The notes: generated by a model from the sequence alone, not told the origin. A stretch of 64,000 nucleotides of DNA from Fuerstiella sp041398845 (GCA_041398845.1 JAWKTZ010000008.1:186001-250000); one strand, 5' to 3'. Shown: positions 45,054 to 54,589, counted from the stretch's first letter. Made by a program: numbers and translations.

Positions 45054-46940
45054 ATGACTTATACAATCGTCGGCGTCATTGGTCACATCGACCATGGCAA
45101 AACATCTCTCGTTGCGGCATTGACCGGAGTTGATACGGATACGCATCCTGAAGAAAAGCGGCGCGGCATTACCATTGACCTGGGCTTCGCGTCGTTCTCG
45201 GCCGGAGACCATCGGTTCGCTTTGATTGACGCACCCGGCCATCAGAAGTACATCGGTAATCTCCTGGCGGGAGTCGCCAGCATTGACGTTGGTCTGCTGG
45301 TGGTCGCCTGTGATCAGGGAATTCAGGCGCAAACGTTGGAGCACGCGTCCATTCTGAAGACTCTGGGAGTCACGCGGCTGGTGGTTGCTTTGTCACGCAT
45401 CGATCTGGCATCGGAAGACATTCAGGCAGGACTGCGAGAAGAACTGGAGCTGTTTCTGGACGACTTTGGATTTACCGATGTGCCGATGGTTCCGGTATCG
45501 TCGATCCAAAAGACAGGGCTGGACAAACTCCAGGAGCAACTGTGCTGTTTTGCCGACACCATTGAAGCTCGGCCTGTGGGAAGCTATTTCCGCATGCCGG
45601 TTGATCGAGTCTTCAGTATGCCCGGACGGGGTTGTGTGATTGCCGGCACGGTCTGGAGCGGTACCGTGAGTGTGGGTGATCGCCTGCAATTGGCTGACAG
45701 CGGTCAGGAAGTTCGTGTTCGCGAAGTTGAGGTTCATGGAGAAGCCGTTGATTCTTCTCGAGTTGGTTACCGCACGGCTTTGAACGTGACGGGTGTGTCT
45801 GTCAGCGACGTTCAACGCGGCGACGAACTGATTCAAGCGGACGTGTTTCGTCACTCACACCATCTATTGCTTGAAGTTCGAACGTTCGCCAATTGCCCGG
45901 AACTGCGATGTCCCGCCACCGTGCAACTGCATCTGGCCGCGACGGCGTGCGCTGCAAAGATCACCGGAATTCGCCGACTGCAGCCCGCGCAGTCCACCGT
46001 TGTTGTTGTCGAAACCGATGCCGCTGTCGTGGCGACGTTTGGTCAGAAGTGTCTGCTGCGGCTGCCCTACCCTGTCGGCACAATTGGTGGAGGCTCCGTG
46101 CTGGCGGTGCTGGGTGAAGAAACCAAACGAACTCGCAAACTGATCGAATTGGGGGAAAGAATTGCGCTGGCCGACGCCTCCGAAAGACTGACGGCATGGA
46201 TGACGTTTCTGACGGAAGTCGAACCCACACCAGCGTGGCTGGAACTGCAACTGGGAATCTGTGCGGGCGACGATCAGGAAACCGCGAAGGCCAGTGCTCT
46301 TCAGTCTGGCAGTATCCTGCCTCTTCCCGGAACGACTCGTCTGGTTTCTGCAGTTGCCGTTGAACGCATCCAGCGACATTTGGTGGATCTGCTGACAAGG
46401 CAGGCCGAATGCACTCGGGACGCCTGGCTGGTGGAGGAATCGGCGATTCAACAGTCGCGCAGTTTCGGGTCGGCCGAACTGATTCGGTGGTGTGTCCAGA
46501 ATCTGGTTGACGACGGCAAAGTTGTACGGCTGGGGAAAGTCATTGCGGTGGCGTCGGACGAGAATGCGTTGTCGAAAAAACAACAGGCCAGAATGGAAAA
46601 AGTGGTGGCCGCCTTCGACGGAAATCGGTCTCCGCCATCGTTGAAGGAACTCTGCGACCAGTTGCAGCTTCCCCTCGAAACCGTCACGTCGCTCACACGC
46701 TTCGGTGTTCAAACCGGCATGCTGCTGGACACCGGCAACGGCCTGCTTTTGTCCGCCAGCGTCTTCCGAGACATGTGTACAGAACTGGGCGAGCTGTTCC
46801 AACAAAAGAACGAACTGACCGCATCTGAAATCAAAGATCAGTGGCAGGTGACTCGTAAACACGCGATTCCGTTTCTGGAATACTGTGATCGTCAGGGAGT
46901 CACCGTTCGAAAAGGCGATGTCAGGATTGCCGGCACGTAA
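45054..46940 (+). CDS. selB: Selenocysteine-specific elongation factor SelB
   Basis: A 628-residue translational GTPase that delivers Sec-tRNA to UGA codons marked by a SECIS hairpin. The G1 motif GHIDHGKTS is at residues 10-18, the switch I region is RRGITIDLGF, and G3 is DAPGHQKYIGN. The G4 position reads SRID where NKxD/TKxD is usual, so the Lys is Arg. Domains II and III follow, and from about residue 400 the winged-helix repeats that bind mRNA, ending in TRKHAIPFLEYCDRQGVTVR. selA, selD and tRNA-Sec are not in the window. ATG start, no strong ribosome site. Confidence 0.9.
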   Translation: MTYTIVGVIGHIDHGKTSLVAALTGVDTDTHPEEKRRGITIDLGFASFSAGDHRFALIDAPGHQKYIGNLLAGVASIDVGLLVVACDQGIQAQTLEHASILKTLGVTRLVVALSRIDLASEDIQAGLREELELFLDDFGFTDVPMVPVSSIQKTGLDKLQEQLCCFADTIEARPVGSYFRMPVDRVFSMPGRGCVIAGTVWSGTVSVGDRLQLADSGQEVRVREVEVHGEAVDSSRVGYRTALNVTGVSVSDVQRGDELIQADVFRHSHHLLLEVRTFANCPELRCPATVQLHLAATACAAKITGIRRLQPAQSTVVVVETDAAVVATFGQKCLLRLPYPVGTIGGGSVLAVLGEETKRTRKLIELGERIALADASERLTAWMTFLTEVEPTPAWLELQLGICAGDDQETAKASALQSGSILPLPGTTRLVSAVAVERIQRHLVDLLTRQAECTRDAWLVEESAIQQSRSFGSAELIRWCVQNLVDDGKVVRLGKVIAVASDENALSKKQQARMEKVVAAFDGNRSPPSLKELCDQLQLPLETVTSLTRFGVQTGMLLDTGNGLLLSASVFRDMCTELGELFQQKNELTASEIKDQWQVTRKHAIPFLEYCDRQGVTVRKGDVRIAGT

Positions 46941-47058
46941 ATCCTCCGTTCAGAACACTGGTTGCGATTGAGATACGTGACGAAACTTTAACTTCTGCGG
47001 GAAGGCCAGTCGTTCAAGGCCGGCAATGCCTGCGGTGTCACAACCTGAAGGTCTCTGT

Positions 47059-47580
47059 TCACGGACTGTCTGCAGGCTCTTGAGTATCAGGGCTACTGGA
47101 GTCTTTGTGCACTGTGGCGCGTTGAAATACGGTCACGTTAAGCGCCTGCCAGGGCCACCAGGTGGAGCCGGACCGGAAAGTTCGAACCGCCTGAAAACTC
47201 GCCGTTTCGGAGAACATCCGTGACGGCAACGCACTGGAAATCGACACCACATAGTCGGGGTGTATCTGAGTCACCAGGTTGTAGATCCACCATGGCTGCC
47301 GCAGCTCCGTCGTTCCAACCTCGCGATCGGCTGGCCACCATGGCGGCAACCGCATCGCCGCTGCAGGCTGAACCGTCACCGACGCTTCGTACATATGCCA
47401 GCCATCAAAAGCATATCCCGCGTCAATGCGATCCGCCGGAACACTGGATTCCAGCAACCGAGTGCCCTCGCTGAACGCGGCTCGTGAAATTGTATGCACA
47501 TCATGTGTTGAACGCCTGATTGTTTCCCCTGAGTCATCCGATGCCACAACAAACCATTCATCGAAAGCCAGGCTCGGGAA
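47059..47580 (-). pseudogene. 3' remnant of a membrane-protein gene (glycosyltransferase-like)
   Basis: A minus-strand frame of about 170 codons with no start of its own. Its sequence (SISRAAFSEGTRLLESSVP-like stretch, GYAFDGWHMYEASV, PWWIYNLVTQIHPDYVVSIS) reads as the extracytoplasmic C-terminal domain of a large membrane protein, possibly an ArnT-like glycosyltransferase. The 5' part is missing and the frame joins the integrase fragment at about 47575, in a different reading frame. I interpret this as a deletion that fused two unrelated genes. The family name is uncertain. Confidence 0.5.
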
Positions 47581-48068
47581 TGCCTCTCCAGAAAGCGCTG
47601 AATCCAACCCACATAAGCCAGTTCTGTCCGTCGCAGCAAACCATTCAGACGAGCCTCCCGGCGAACTTTCTGCAACATCGCGGGCTCGTTGGGATCAATC
47701 ATCCCGACCAGGCCAGCCGACTCATCGGCCGATAATGGACGATCCGCATCCAGTTGTTTTTGCTGGCTGGCAATTCGCCTCAGTGTGGTGATCACCTCGT
47801 GCAGGTCCGCAATCGGCCGCTGCAGAACGTCCCGGTGATACGCCTCAATGGACTGCACAGCCTGCAGCCGCTGCCATGCCGGAGTTCCCTGAGCCTTCAC
47901 CTGCTGCAAAAACAGAATGACAATTGACCGATCCACGTCCGCCGGCAACAGCTCATGCTCACGCAGAAACTCACGAAAGCGAAGAAACCAGGTCGGAAAC
48001 CAGGTCTGTTCCGCCTGAGAATACCTGCCAGCCGCAAGGACGGCTTCGAACTTCTCGATGCTCACCAC
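47575..48068 (-). pseudogene. Truncated integron-type tyrosine recombinase (intI fragment)
   Basis: The frame begins at ATG 48068 and is coherent for about 165 codons. The first 140 residues form a helical extension (WFLRFREFLREHELLPADVD). They lead into RRTELAYVGWIQRFLERH, which matches the start of the conserved N-terminal domain of integron integrases (the RTEQAYVHW block of IntI1). After that the sequence passes into the remnant of another gene. The whole catalytic domain with the Arg-His-Arg-Tyr residues and the integron-specific patch is missing, so the product cannot recombine. Divergent orientation from the cassette array and adjacency to the putative attI are as in intact integrons. 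Confidence 0.75.
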
Positions 48069-48245
48069 ACAACTCCCTCAAGACCGCAAAAGACGGGGAG
48101 TTTACGATTTCATATTTTATTTCCAAGTCAATAGGTCAAGCTTGCACATGCGAATAAAATCTGAGACACTCAGGTCACTCGGGCAAAGCCCCTGGAATAA
48201 AATTTTATACCCAGCAAACGCCGGGTGAATTATAGATGGTTCGGC
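48069..48245 (+). other. Putative attI region and cassette promoter region
   Basis: The 170 bases between the intI start and the first cassette are AT-rich and gene-free. The site ends in GTTCGGC at 48239-48245, the expected G/TT crossover box, whose TTCGGC matches the R'' of attC1 in reverse complement. A 12-base palindrome (ATAAAATTTTAT) lies about 35 bases upstream. A cassette promoter would be expected here or inside intI; TATACC near 48207 is a weak candidate. Confidence 0.6.
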
Positions 48246-48369
48246 AACAAATGTATTTGCACGAGGGATTTTCCTATCTGCGAACCTATCTCCCCATTCG
48301 GAGCTCCTATATATTCTATCCAGATGGAAATGACGGCAAATAGCCAAACCTCAGAGCGAGACAAACAAT

Positions 48370-49017
48370 ATGGCGAAGAACAAGCAGCCCGAGTCTTCTT
48401 CACGCGGAAAAATGCGAGTCTTTTTCGCGGAGTTCGAAGGCGACGACATGACGATTCAGGAAGGATTGCGAGCAATAGCCGCAGCTGTCAACAAAACCTT
48501 TCAGCAGCCGGCCCTTCCTCGTGCTCAGCCTCTAACTGCACTTCCGGCGCTAGAGAGTGAATATAGCGAAGTTCCTGAGGGAGTCCTCGAAGAACAAGAC
48601 GAGGACGGGCTCGAACCCGAGGCTTCAGGTAACGCATCGCCGCGTCAAACCCGAAATGGCAAGCGAAAACCGCCTTCGATGTCGCTGATCAAGGAGTTGG
48701 ATTTGCATCCATCTGGCAAACAGAGCCTACGAGACTTTTTTGGCGAGAAAATGCCAAAAACGCAGTTCGAACAGATTGCAGTTTTCGTTTTCTATATGCG
48801 CCGGGTCTTGGAACTCGACGGTATTACGCCGAACCATATCTACACATGCTTTAAGGATGTTTCGGCAAAGCCTCCGGTGGATGTCCCGCAGGTTGCACGG
48901 AACTGTGCCGCTCAAAAGGGATGGATTGATACGTCGCGTAAAGAAGGCATCGACATTACTACGCGTGGAGAAAATCTCATTGACCATGATTTGCCACGTG
49001 ATGGCGCGGTAGCCTAG
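48370..49017 (+). CDS. Cassette 1, first gene: hypothetical protein
   Basis: A 215-residue protein not recognised. The N-terminal third is basic and then strongly acidic (EEQDEDGLEPE), probably disordered. The C-terminal part is compact, with FFGEKMPKTQFEQIAVFVFY and PQVARNCAAQKGWIDTSRKE, and resembles a winged-helix reader ending in ITTRGENLI. It is the first gene after attI, where expression from a cassette promoter would be strongest. It is followed 5 bases later by a second gene in the same cassette. Two-gene cassettes are less common than single-gene ones and often encode systems whose parts work together. Confidence 0.7.
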   Translation: MAKNKQPESSSRGKMRVFFAEFEGDDMTIQEGLRAIAAAVNKTFQQPALPRAQPLTALPALESEYSEVPEGVLEEQDEDGLEPEASGNASPRQTRNGKRKPPSMSLIKELDLHPSGKQSLRDFFGEKMPKTQFEQIAVFVFYMRRVLELDGITPNHIYTCFKDVSAKPPVDVPQVARNCAAQKGWIDTSRKEGIDITTRGENLIDHDLPRDGAVA

Positions 49018-49022
49018 AACAA

Positions 49023-49748
49023 ATGTCGATAGAAGAATTCTGCCTGAGGCTCCCAAAGCTACAGCTATCGCAAATGCAACAAGCCATTTCAGTGCTTTGG
49101 TATCGTGACAACCAGACTCCAGGAATACTCGTTACACCTGGTGAGATTGCCAAGGCGATACGAGATGCAGGTCTTGGCAACCCGAATTCGACCCAGCTTG
49201 GTCGATCGATGATTGGATCAAAGCATGCTGTAAAGTCAGGAGCGAAATTAAGACTGAAACCAACTTCCCGCGAGATCGTAAGAAACTGGCTGCAGCCGAT
49301 ACTTGGTCCAACCGTAGCGAGCGTAGATAACGACAACGGCTATTTGCCAATGGCAGTGTGGGCGGGGACTCGCGGGTATATTGAGAAAATCGCAAAACAA
49401 GTCAATGGTTGCTATCAGCACGGTTACTTCGATGCTGCTTCGGTTTTGGTTCGACGCTTGATAGAGACGCTCTTAATCGAATGCTACGAGCATTTAAATA
49501 TCGAAAGCAAGATCAGGAAAACAGATGGAAACTATCCGATGCTATCAGACATAATTACTGGGGCGGTTGATAACCTGCACCTCAGTCTGGGACGTGAAAC
49601 GAAGAACGTACTTAAGGAAATAAAAACGACAGGTGACCGCGCTGCACACAATCGTAGGTACAACGCTGTAAAGGCAGATCTCGATAAAATGCAATCGGGT
49701 GTCCGTCTCGCTGTTGACGAGCTTCTTCACTTAGCGGGATTCAAATAG
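49023..49748 (+). CDS. Cassette 1, second gene: HEPN-like protein
   Basis: A 241-residue protein. The N-terminal 95 residues look like a winged-helix module (VTPGEIAKAIRDAG, then KLRLKPTSREIV). The C-terminal half resembles the HEPN/DUF4145 helical fold, with YQHGYFDAASVLVRRLIETL and TGDRAAHNRRY. The canonical catalytic Arg-x4-6-His is not clear: the Arg is only three positions before the His, so RNase activity is uncertain. The stop lies immediately before the R'' box of attC1. A toxin-antitoxin or defence role with the preceding gene is a hypothesis based on pairing and fold only. Confidence 0.7.
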   Translation: MSIEEFCLRLPKLQLSQMQQAISVLWYRDNQTPGILVTPGEIAKAIRDAGLGNPNSTQLGRSMIGSKHAVKSGAKLRLKPTSREIVRNWLQPILGPTVASVDNDNGYLPMAVWAGTRGYIEKIAKQVNGCYQHGYFDAASVLVRRLIETLLIECYEHLNIESKIRKTDGNYPMLSDIITGAVDNLHLSLGRETKNVLKEIKTTGDRAAHNRRYNAVKADLDKMQSGVRLAVDELLHLAGFK

Positions 49749-49749
49749 T

Positions 49750-49839
49750 GCCGAACAATCCAATGCACCCGAGCGGCGAAATCGGGCGTTTTCAGATAGG
49801 CAATCTCTCGTCGCCGCCGGGTGATTGGTAACGTTCGGC
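49750..49839 (+). other. Integron attachment site attC1
   Basis: R'' box GCCGAAC at 49750-49756, R' box GTTCGGC at 49833-49839. Inner arms pair around CCGAGCGGCGA and TCGCCGCCGGG. Length 90 bases. Confidence 0.9.
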
Positions 49840-49857
49840 AACTTTTCGCTATTGATC

Positions 49858-50565
49858 ATGTGGCAACCTCCAAACAATCCCGATCCATTCGCAATTCTGC
49901 ACGAAGCTGCCGGTGATGATCCGCCGGAGGTTGCACTCGCAAAGTTCCTTTGGTTTCACAAGAACGCTCTACGGATTCAACCGAGTCTCTCAGGCGTTCG
50001 ACTGTCTTTTGCGCTCGGGTATTGGTTGGACCTGGCTTCTCGCTACAAACCTGCGATGGATGCGTACGTCCGTGTGCGTGACGAGACCGAAACCTCATTT
50101 CGCATTGAACCGGCGAGCTTTGACCTTTTCCACGACGTAGCCTCCTTAAACAAGCACATTGACGCCGGAGAGCGCACTGCGAAGCTTTTTGCGGAGGTCG
50201 CGGCAACCGATCCCGATGTCGCGAGACGCCTCTATCACGTTGCTGAATCGCACCTAATTGGTATCGGTGAATACAAAGCCTGCGGCCCGTTCCTCGAAAC
50301 AGATAAGAGGATTGCATTAGCAGCAAAATGCTACCACATGGCTCGTCAATACGAGGACTCGCAACCGGAACGTGACACCCCACTTCCGCGATTTTCTCGA
50401 CAACACTTCATAGAAAACGTCGCCACACTGGCGGCTCTCCTCGTGCTAAACGACCGCGACACCGACGCACAAGACGTTTACACCAAGTCGCTGCTGGTAA
50501 TTGACGACGATGAATTTCGCTCGACAATGGATGCTGCACTCACGGGACACTTTCCGTCCAAATAA
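49858..50565 (+). CDS. Cassette 2: hypothetical helical protein
   Basis: A 235-residue protein without recognised family. Start taken at ATG 49858 (MWQPPNNPDPFAILHEAAGD), 19 bases after attC1; a GTG upstream lies inside the attC and is unlikely. The middle has helical hairpin segments that resemble tetratricopeptide-like repeats (SFALGYWLDLASRYKPAMDA, HVAESHLIGIGEYKACGPFL). No signal or membrane segment. The stop precedes the R'' of attC2 by 6 bases. Confidence 0.75.
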   Translation: MWQPPNNPDPFAILHEAAGDDPPEVALAKFLWFHKNALRIQPSLSGVRLSFALGYWLDLASRYKPAMDAYVRVRDETETSFRIEPASFDLFHDVASLNKHIDAGERTAKLFAEVAATDPDVARRLYHVAESHLIGIGEYKACGPFLETDKRIALAAKCYHMARQYEDSQPERDTPLPRFSRQHFIENVATLAALLVLNDRDTDAQDVYTKSLLVIDDDEFRSTMDAALTGHFPSK

Positions 50566-50571
50566 CGGAGT

Positions 50572-50662
50572 GCCGAACCAGCGCATGCACGGGAGTGGCG
50601 GTGGCCAGTCTGTTTTGAAATCAACATCAACTCCCGCCACCCCGTGATGCGGGTCGTTATGC
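50572..50662 (+). other. Integron attachment site attC2
   Basis: R'' GCCGAAC at 50572-50578, matching the TTCGGC start of cassette 2; R' GTTATGC at 50656-50662. Strong inner arms CATGCACGGGAGTGGCGG and CCGCCACCCCGTGATGCGGG. Length 91 bases. Confidence 0.95.
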
Positions 50663-51049
50663 TGTCACAGTTGCGCGGACGATTGAGGCGTTTGGTTCAT
50701 AGCTTGGGAGCGGCAAGCACCGGGTGCAGCCGGCTCTGGGGCGCTCGGATTCGCGGCGGCTTTGCTCCGTCGGTGATGCCGTGTGAGTCTACTGGTTGCT
50801 GATCGCGTGCTCCGGCCGGAAGTTATTCGGGCAGCGGCGTTCTCGTGCCACGCCCGCAGTGGTTGGCGAGTCGGATGTTTCCCAAAAACCGGCCGTGTCG
50901 ACATTCAGCACGCCCTCCTTCTGCTGTGTTCTCAACTGCGAATGAAAGCTGTCCGTTTACAGAATCCAGGGCTTCCATTCTGACACAATCGCAGTAAACT
51001 ACAGCCAACACTGGTGTCACCCGTAATCACGTGGCAACCGCCATCAGCA
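50663..51049 (+). other. Cassette 3: no convincing gene
   Basis: The cassette spans 50657-51133 and is bounded by TTATGC at its start and the matching R'' GCATAAC of attC3. The longest frames are 66 codons on the plus strand (50783-50983) and 79 and 65 codons on the minus strand. None has a ribosome site or a protein-like pattern. It may be a non-coding cassette, carry a short peptide or RNA, or hold a decayed gene. Confidence 0.6.
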
Positions 51050-51139
51050 GCATAACCAAAGCGTGAACCGGAACGGCGAATCACGCGCAATTTTCATGGA
51101 ACCCATAACCTCGCCGTCCGGTTACGCTAAACGTTCGTC
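51050..51139 (+). other. Integron attachment site attC3
   Basis: R'' GCATAAC at 51050-51056, complementary to the start of cassette 3; R' GTTCGTC at 51133-51139. Inner arms GTGAACCGGAACGGCGA and TCGCCGTCCGGTTACGC. Length 90 bases. Confidence 0.9.
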
Positions 51140-51171
51140 GCCTACACATACAGCTCTCGGATTTCACACCA

Positions 51172-52380
51172 ATGAACGAACACAATTTCGAGCTGCTTGC
51201 CGTCGATCACCGCACAAGCACTGGCTGTGATAACGCGACCAGCCTCATGCACTCTCTTCGGGGTGTGTCCAGATTGTGGACAAACCCGAGGATCGACGAG
51301 GCAACAACAACAATCAATGACGATGGGTACCAAGTCACAATTGCCGAAATTGCCCCACCCAACTCCGAAGACGAAACGGCTGATGCGCCGTTTGGCAAGG
51401 CGTTTCTGGTTCGGATGACGGGAACGCGCGACGCTGTTGGCCCTCTTCGCCAACCTCTCACTGAGAATCTGAAGGACCGACAGAGATTTGATCCGCTTTA
51501 CGTTGTTCGTGACGATGTTTCACACGCTATTGCTTCGGAACTCTATCCGCTCCTATACAGACTTGAAAACCTACTACGCGGGTACCTAATCAAATTCATG
51601 ACGGTTCATCTCGGACCGGGATGGTGGAATGTCACGGCTCCAGAAGATGTTGCCTTGAAAGCAAAACAACGAAAAGGCAACGAACGCGTATTTGGGAAAC
51701 ACATCGACAACGCAACGTATTTGATCGACTTCGGCGAGGTCGGCCAGATGATCTACGAGCAAACCTCTGGCTACCTTAAACGTGAGGACATCGTCAAGAA
51801 AATCAATCAGCTCCCGGAAACCGTTGATGCAATCAAAGAGCTGAAGGCTGAACTACAGACCAACTACCAGAAATTCTTCAAAGAGTCATTTGCTGACCAA
51901 GATTTCAAGACCAAATGGCAGGCTTTTGAGGCGCTCCGGAACAAAATCGCACACAACAACTTGTTCACGGCTGAGGACTTGGAACAAGGTCAGCAGCTTT
52001 CCGCGGAGATCGAGGAGGTCATCAACAAAGCAGACGAACGAACAGCGACGTTGATTATCACTCGACAGGAACGCGAGGCTATTCAGGATACCGTAAGCGA
52101 GCACACACCCGGCCTGCGGTCGATCAGTGAAGAAGAGTTCCTAAACGAACTCAAGCAGCAGGAAGACTATTTTGCTCAAACCAACGGCTTTGTTGGCGTT
52201 ACCCGATTCATACGAACGCACCTGGTCTCAAAGGGATACAATCATGTAGCAGCGTATCAGTTGCTGCAAGAACTAGACGCTAATGGCGTCGTCGAGGTGT
52301 ATCACGTACCAAATCCGTATTCCGACTTTGAAACTGCTGCAATACGAACAGTCAACGCTGAGGTCACCGCGACACCGTAG
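51172..52380 (+). CDS. Cassette 4: Swt1-like HEPN-domain protein
   Basis: A 402-residue protein, the largest gene of the array. The middle segment (ELYPLLYRLENLLRGYLIKF), and later ALRNKIAHNN, fits a HEPN fold of the Swt1/Apea type. The Arg-x4-His pair in RNKIAH is the residue set of HEPN ribonucleases. The N-terminus is a beta-rich region of unknown role (DGYQVTIAEIAPPNSE). The C-terminus (GFVGVTRFIRTHLVSKGYNH) looks like a winged helix. HEPN RNases are common in abortive-infection and toxin-antitoxin systems; that role is inferred. The start lies 33 bases after attC3. Confidence 0.75.
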   Translation: MNEHNFELLAVDHRTSTGCDNATSLMHSLRGVSRLWTNPRIDEATTTINDDGYQVTIAEIAPPNSEDETADAPFGKAFLVRMTGTRDAVGPLRQPLTENLKDRQRFDPLYVVRDDVSHAIASELYPLLYRLENLLRGYLIKFMTVHLGPGWWNVTAPEDVALKAKQRKGNERVFGKHIDNATYLIDFGEVGQMIYEQTSGYLKREDIVKKINQLPETVDAIKELKAELQTNYQKFFKESFADQDFKTKWQAFEALRNKIAHNNLFTAEDLEQGQQLSAEIEEVINKADERTATLIITRQEREAIQDTVSEHTPGLRSISEEEFLNELKQQEDYFAQTNGFVGVTRFIRTHLVSKGYNHVAAYQLLQELDANGVVEVYHVPNPYSDFETAAIRTVNAEVTATP

Positions 52381-52388
52381 ACTACGGC

Positions 52389-52463
52389 GACGAACAAACG
52401 CATGCACCGGAGCCGCCGATCCGGTCGGTTTTGAATGGCAAGTTACTTGGCGGCGGCCCGGTG

Positions 52464-52479
<16 letters not shown>
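52389..52479 (+). other. Integron attachment site attC4
   Basis: R'' GACGAAC at 52389-52395, complementary to the start of cassette 4 (TTCGTC); R' GTTATTT at 52473-52479. Inner arms CATGCACCGGAGCCGCCGA and CGGCGGCCCGGTGATGC. Length 91 bases. Confidence 0.95.
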
Positions 52480-53292
<813 letters not shown>

Positions 53293-53304
53293 GACAAGAG
53301 GCCA

Positions 53305-53742
53305 ATGACAAACCTGATCGCTGGCACTGAATTCGAAAAGCAACTGCGCCGCAATAGCGACGGAATGACGGATGCATGCTTCCGGCATCTCGTGTTCGCA
53401 TACTGCCAGCTCTATCAGGAGATTTACTGGTTCGATCAACTGGAGAATGCGTTCACGTATCTTGAGCTTGCTGCAAGTGACCGCGAAGCGGTTCGGGCGG
53501 AACTGGCTTCTGTTCGTTCTGAGGTTGAGGAGGCGATGGGAGAATACTTTGAAAGCCTCAATGAAATAGCGACAGCGATACATAGGCTGCTCGATGACGC
53601 GCCGTTCACGATAGATGATACACTTTCCTGCATTGCCCACGTATGGAATGCTCACGCGTGCAACGAAACTCCCGCCGACTTTGTTCCGCGAGAAGATCGA
53701 ATTCTGTGTGAGCTACTGGCGAAAATGTCGGCGGGGCAATGA
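53305..53742 (+). CDS. Cassette 6: hypothetical protein
   Basis: A 145-residue acidic protein starting 12 bases after attC5. It is mostly helical (FRHLVFAYCQLYQEIYWFDQ, then ASVRSEVEEAMGEYFESLNE) with no signal, membrane segment or recognised motif. The frame fills the cassette and ends 18 bases before attC6, which supports it being real. Confidence 0.7.
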   Translation: MTNLIAGTEFEKQLRRNSDGMTDACFRHLVFAYCQLYQEIYWFDQLENAFTYLELAASDREAVRAELASVRSEVEEAMGEYFESLNEIATAIHRLLDDAPFTIDDTLSCIAHVWNAHACNETPADFVPREDRILCELLAKMSAGQ

Positions 53743-53760
53743 CGAACGCCCAGCAAAGTC

Positions 53761-53851
53761 GAAGAACAAAGAAATGCACGCGAGTTGCGGATCGCGCGTT
53801 TGCTGATGGTGAAGTCACTTGGCCGCAACCGCGTGATTTCAGACGTTAGCT
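53761..53851 (+). other. Integron attachment site attC6
   Basis: R'' GAAGAAC at 53761-53767, complementary to the start of cassette 6 (TTCTTC); R' GTTAGCT at 53845-53851. Inner arms ATGCACGCGAGTTGCGG and CCGCAACCGCGTGAT. Length 91 bases. Confidence 0.95.
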
Positions 53852-54034
53852 GGCAAAGAGATCATAGACCGTGTTGGCTGATATTGAGCCCAACGTTTCT
53901 TCCCTCAAACAGGAGCGGAACACTGCCGCATTTGGGTAATGGCCCTTGTCACCGCACCGATTTTGCTCGCTATCCAGTGCTGACATCGCAGACTGGCTCA
54001 ATCTGTTCGTCCTATTTCCCGCAGTTGCTATTGA

Positions 54035-54580
54035 GTCGGTGCTGCGGCATGGCTCAATCGTTACCGTGACCAACGGCAATATGCCGAAACATCACCGCCA
54101 GTTCAATTCCCGGACCCGCCACAATTTGATCCAGTGGAGCGAGCGGACCGATGGAAACAGCTTATCGACATCACTCAGGTCAATCATTCGTACTCTTCCC
54201 TCCTGGAACCGTCATCTCCAGTGGACACTCCTGTTGATCCTGCGGCAGACGCGACCGCTTTTCTGGAGCAATATGGCCCAGCCATAACCAGCCTCATCAG
54301 CCGACATGCTGATCTACTTTCTCCGCAGATTGTCCGGACGTTGTCGTTGGAGGCTACCACCCAAATATCCTGGCATATGTACCCGCTGAGCTGTTACCCG
54401 ACGGTCCGCCTTCTTTTGCCCTCGAAACTACAATTGGCTATACTGGTCGCAACATGCGAGTGTTCGATACATTCGCCCCAAAGGTCGTACACGTCTACAC
54501 CGCCAGCTAACAAAACGGTGCTCGGGAATTGTGCACCACCCCGAATTGTCAAATGCAAGCTGTCCGGCACAATCCCGTGA
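54035..54580 (+). pseudogene. Cassette 7: probable decayed gene
   Basis: The frame is open from 54035 without an ATG until far inside (GTG 54134). Its middle is protein-like (FDPVERADRWKQLIDITQ, then TAFLEQYGPAITSLISRHAD). Upstream of 54035 the reading seems to continue in other frames (53946 onward and 53785 onward), so one or more frameshifts probably broke the gene. The frame runs on into attC7. No family was recognised. Confidence 0.4.
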
Positions 54581-54589
54581 CCGTCGTCG
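54505..54589 (+). other. Damaged integron attachment site attC7
   Basis: R'' AGCTAAC at 54505-54511 is complementary to the start of cassette 7 (TTAGCT), and inner arms CGGTGCTCGGGAATTGTGC and GCACAATCCCGTGACCG pair. At the R' position the sequence reads GTCGACT instead of GTTRRRY, exactly where the tandem repeats begin. The site is probably inactive. Confidence 0.75.

Noticed and set aside
45864..46862. 332-codon minus-strand frame inside selB
   Set aside because: Composition is typical of an antisense shadow and the plus strand encodes a clear SelB.
45000..46940. Selenocysteine codons or SECIS elements near selB
   Set aside because: No in-frame TGA interrupting a recognisable gene was found in the neighbourhood.
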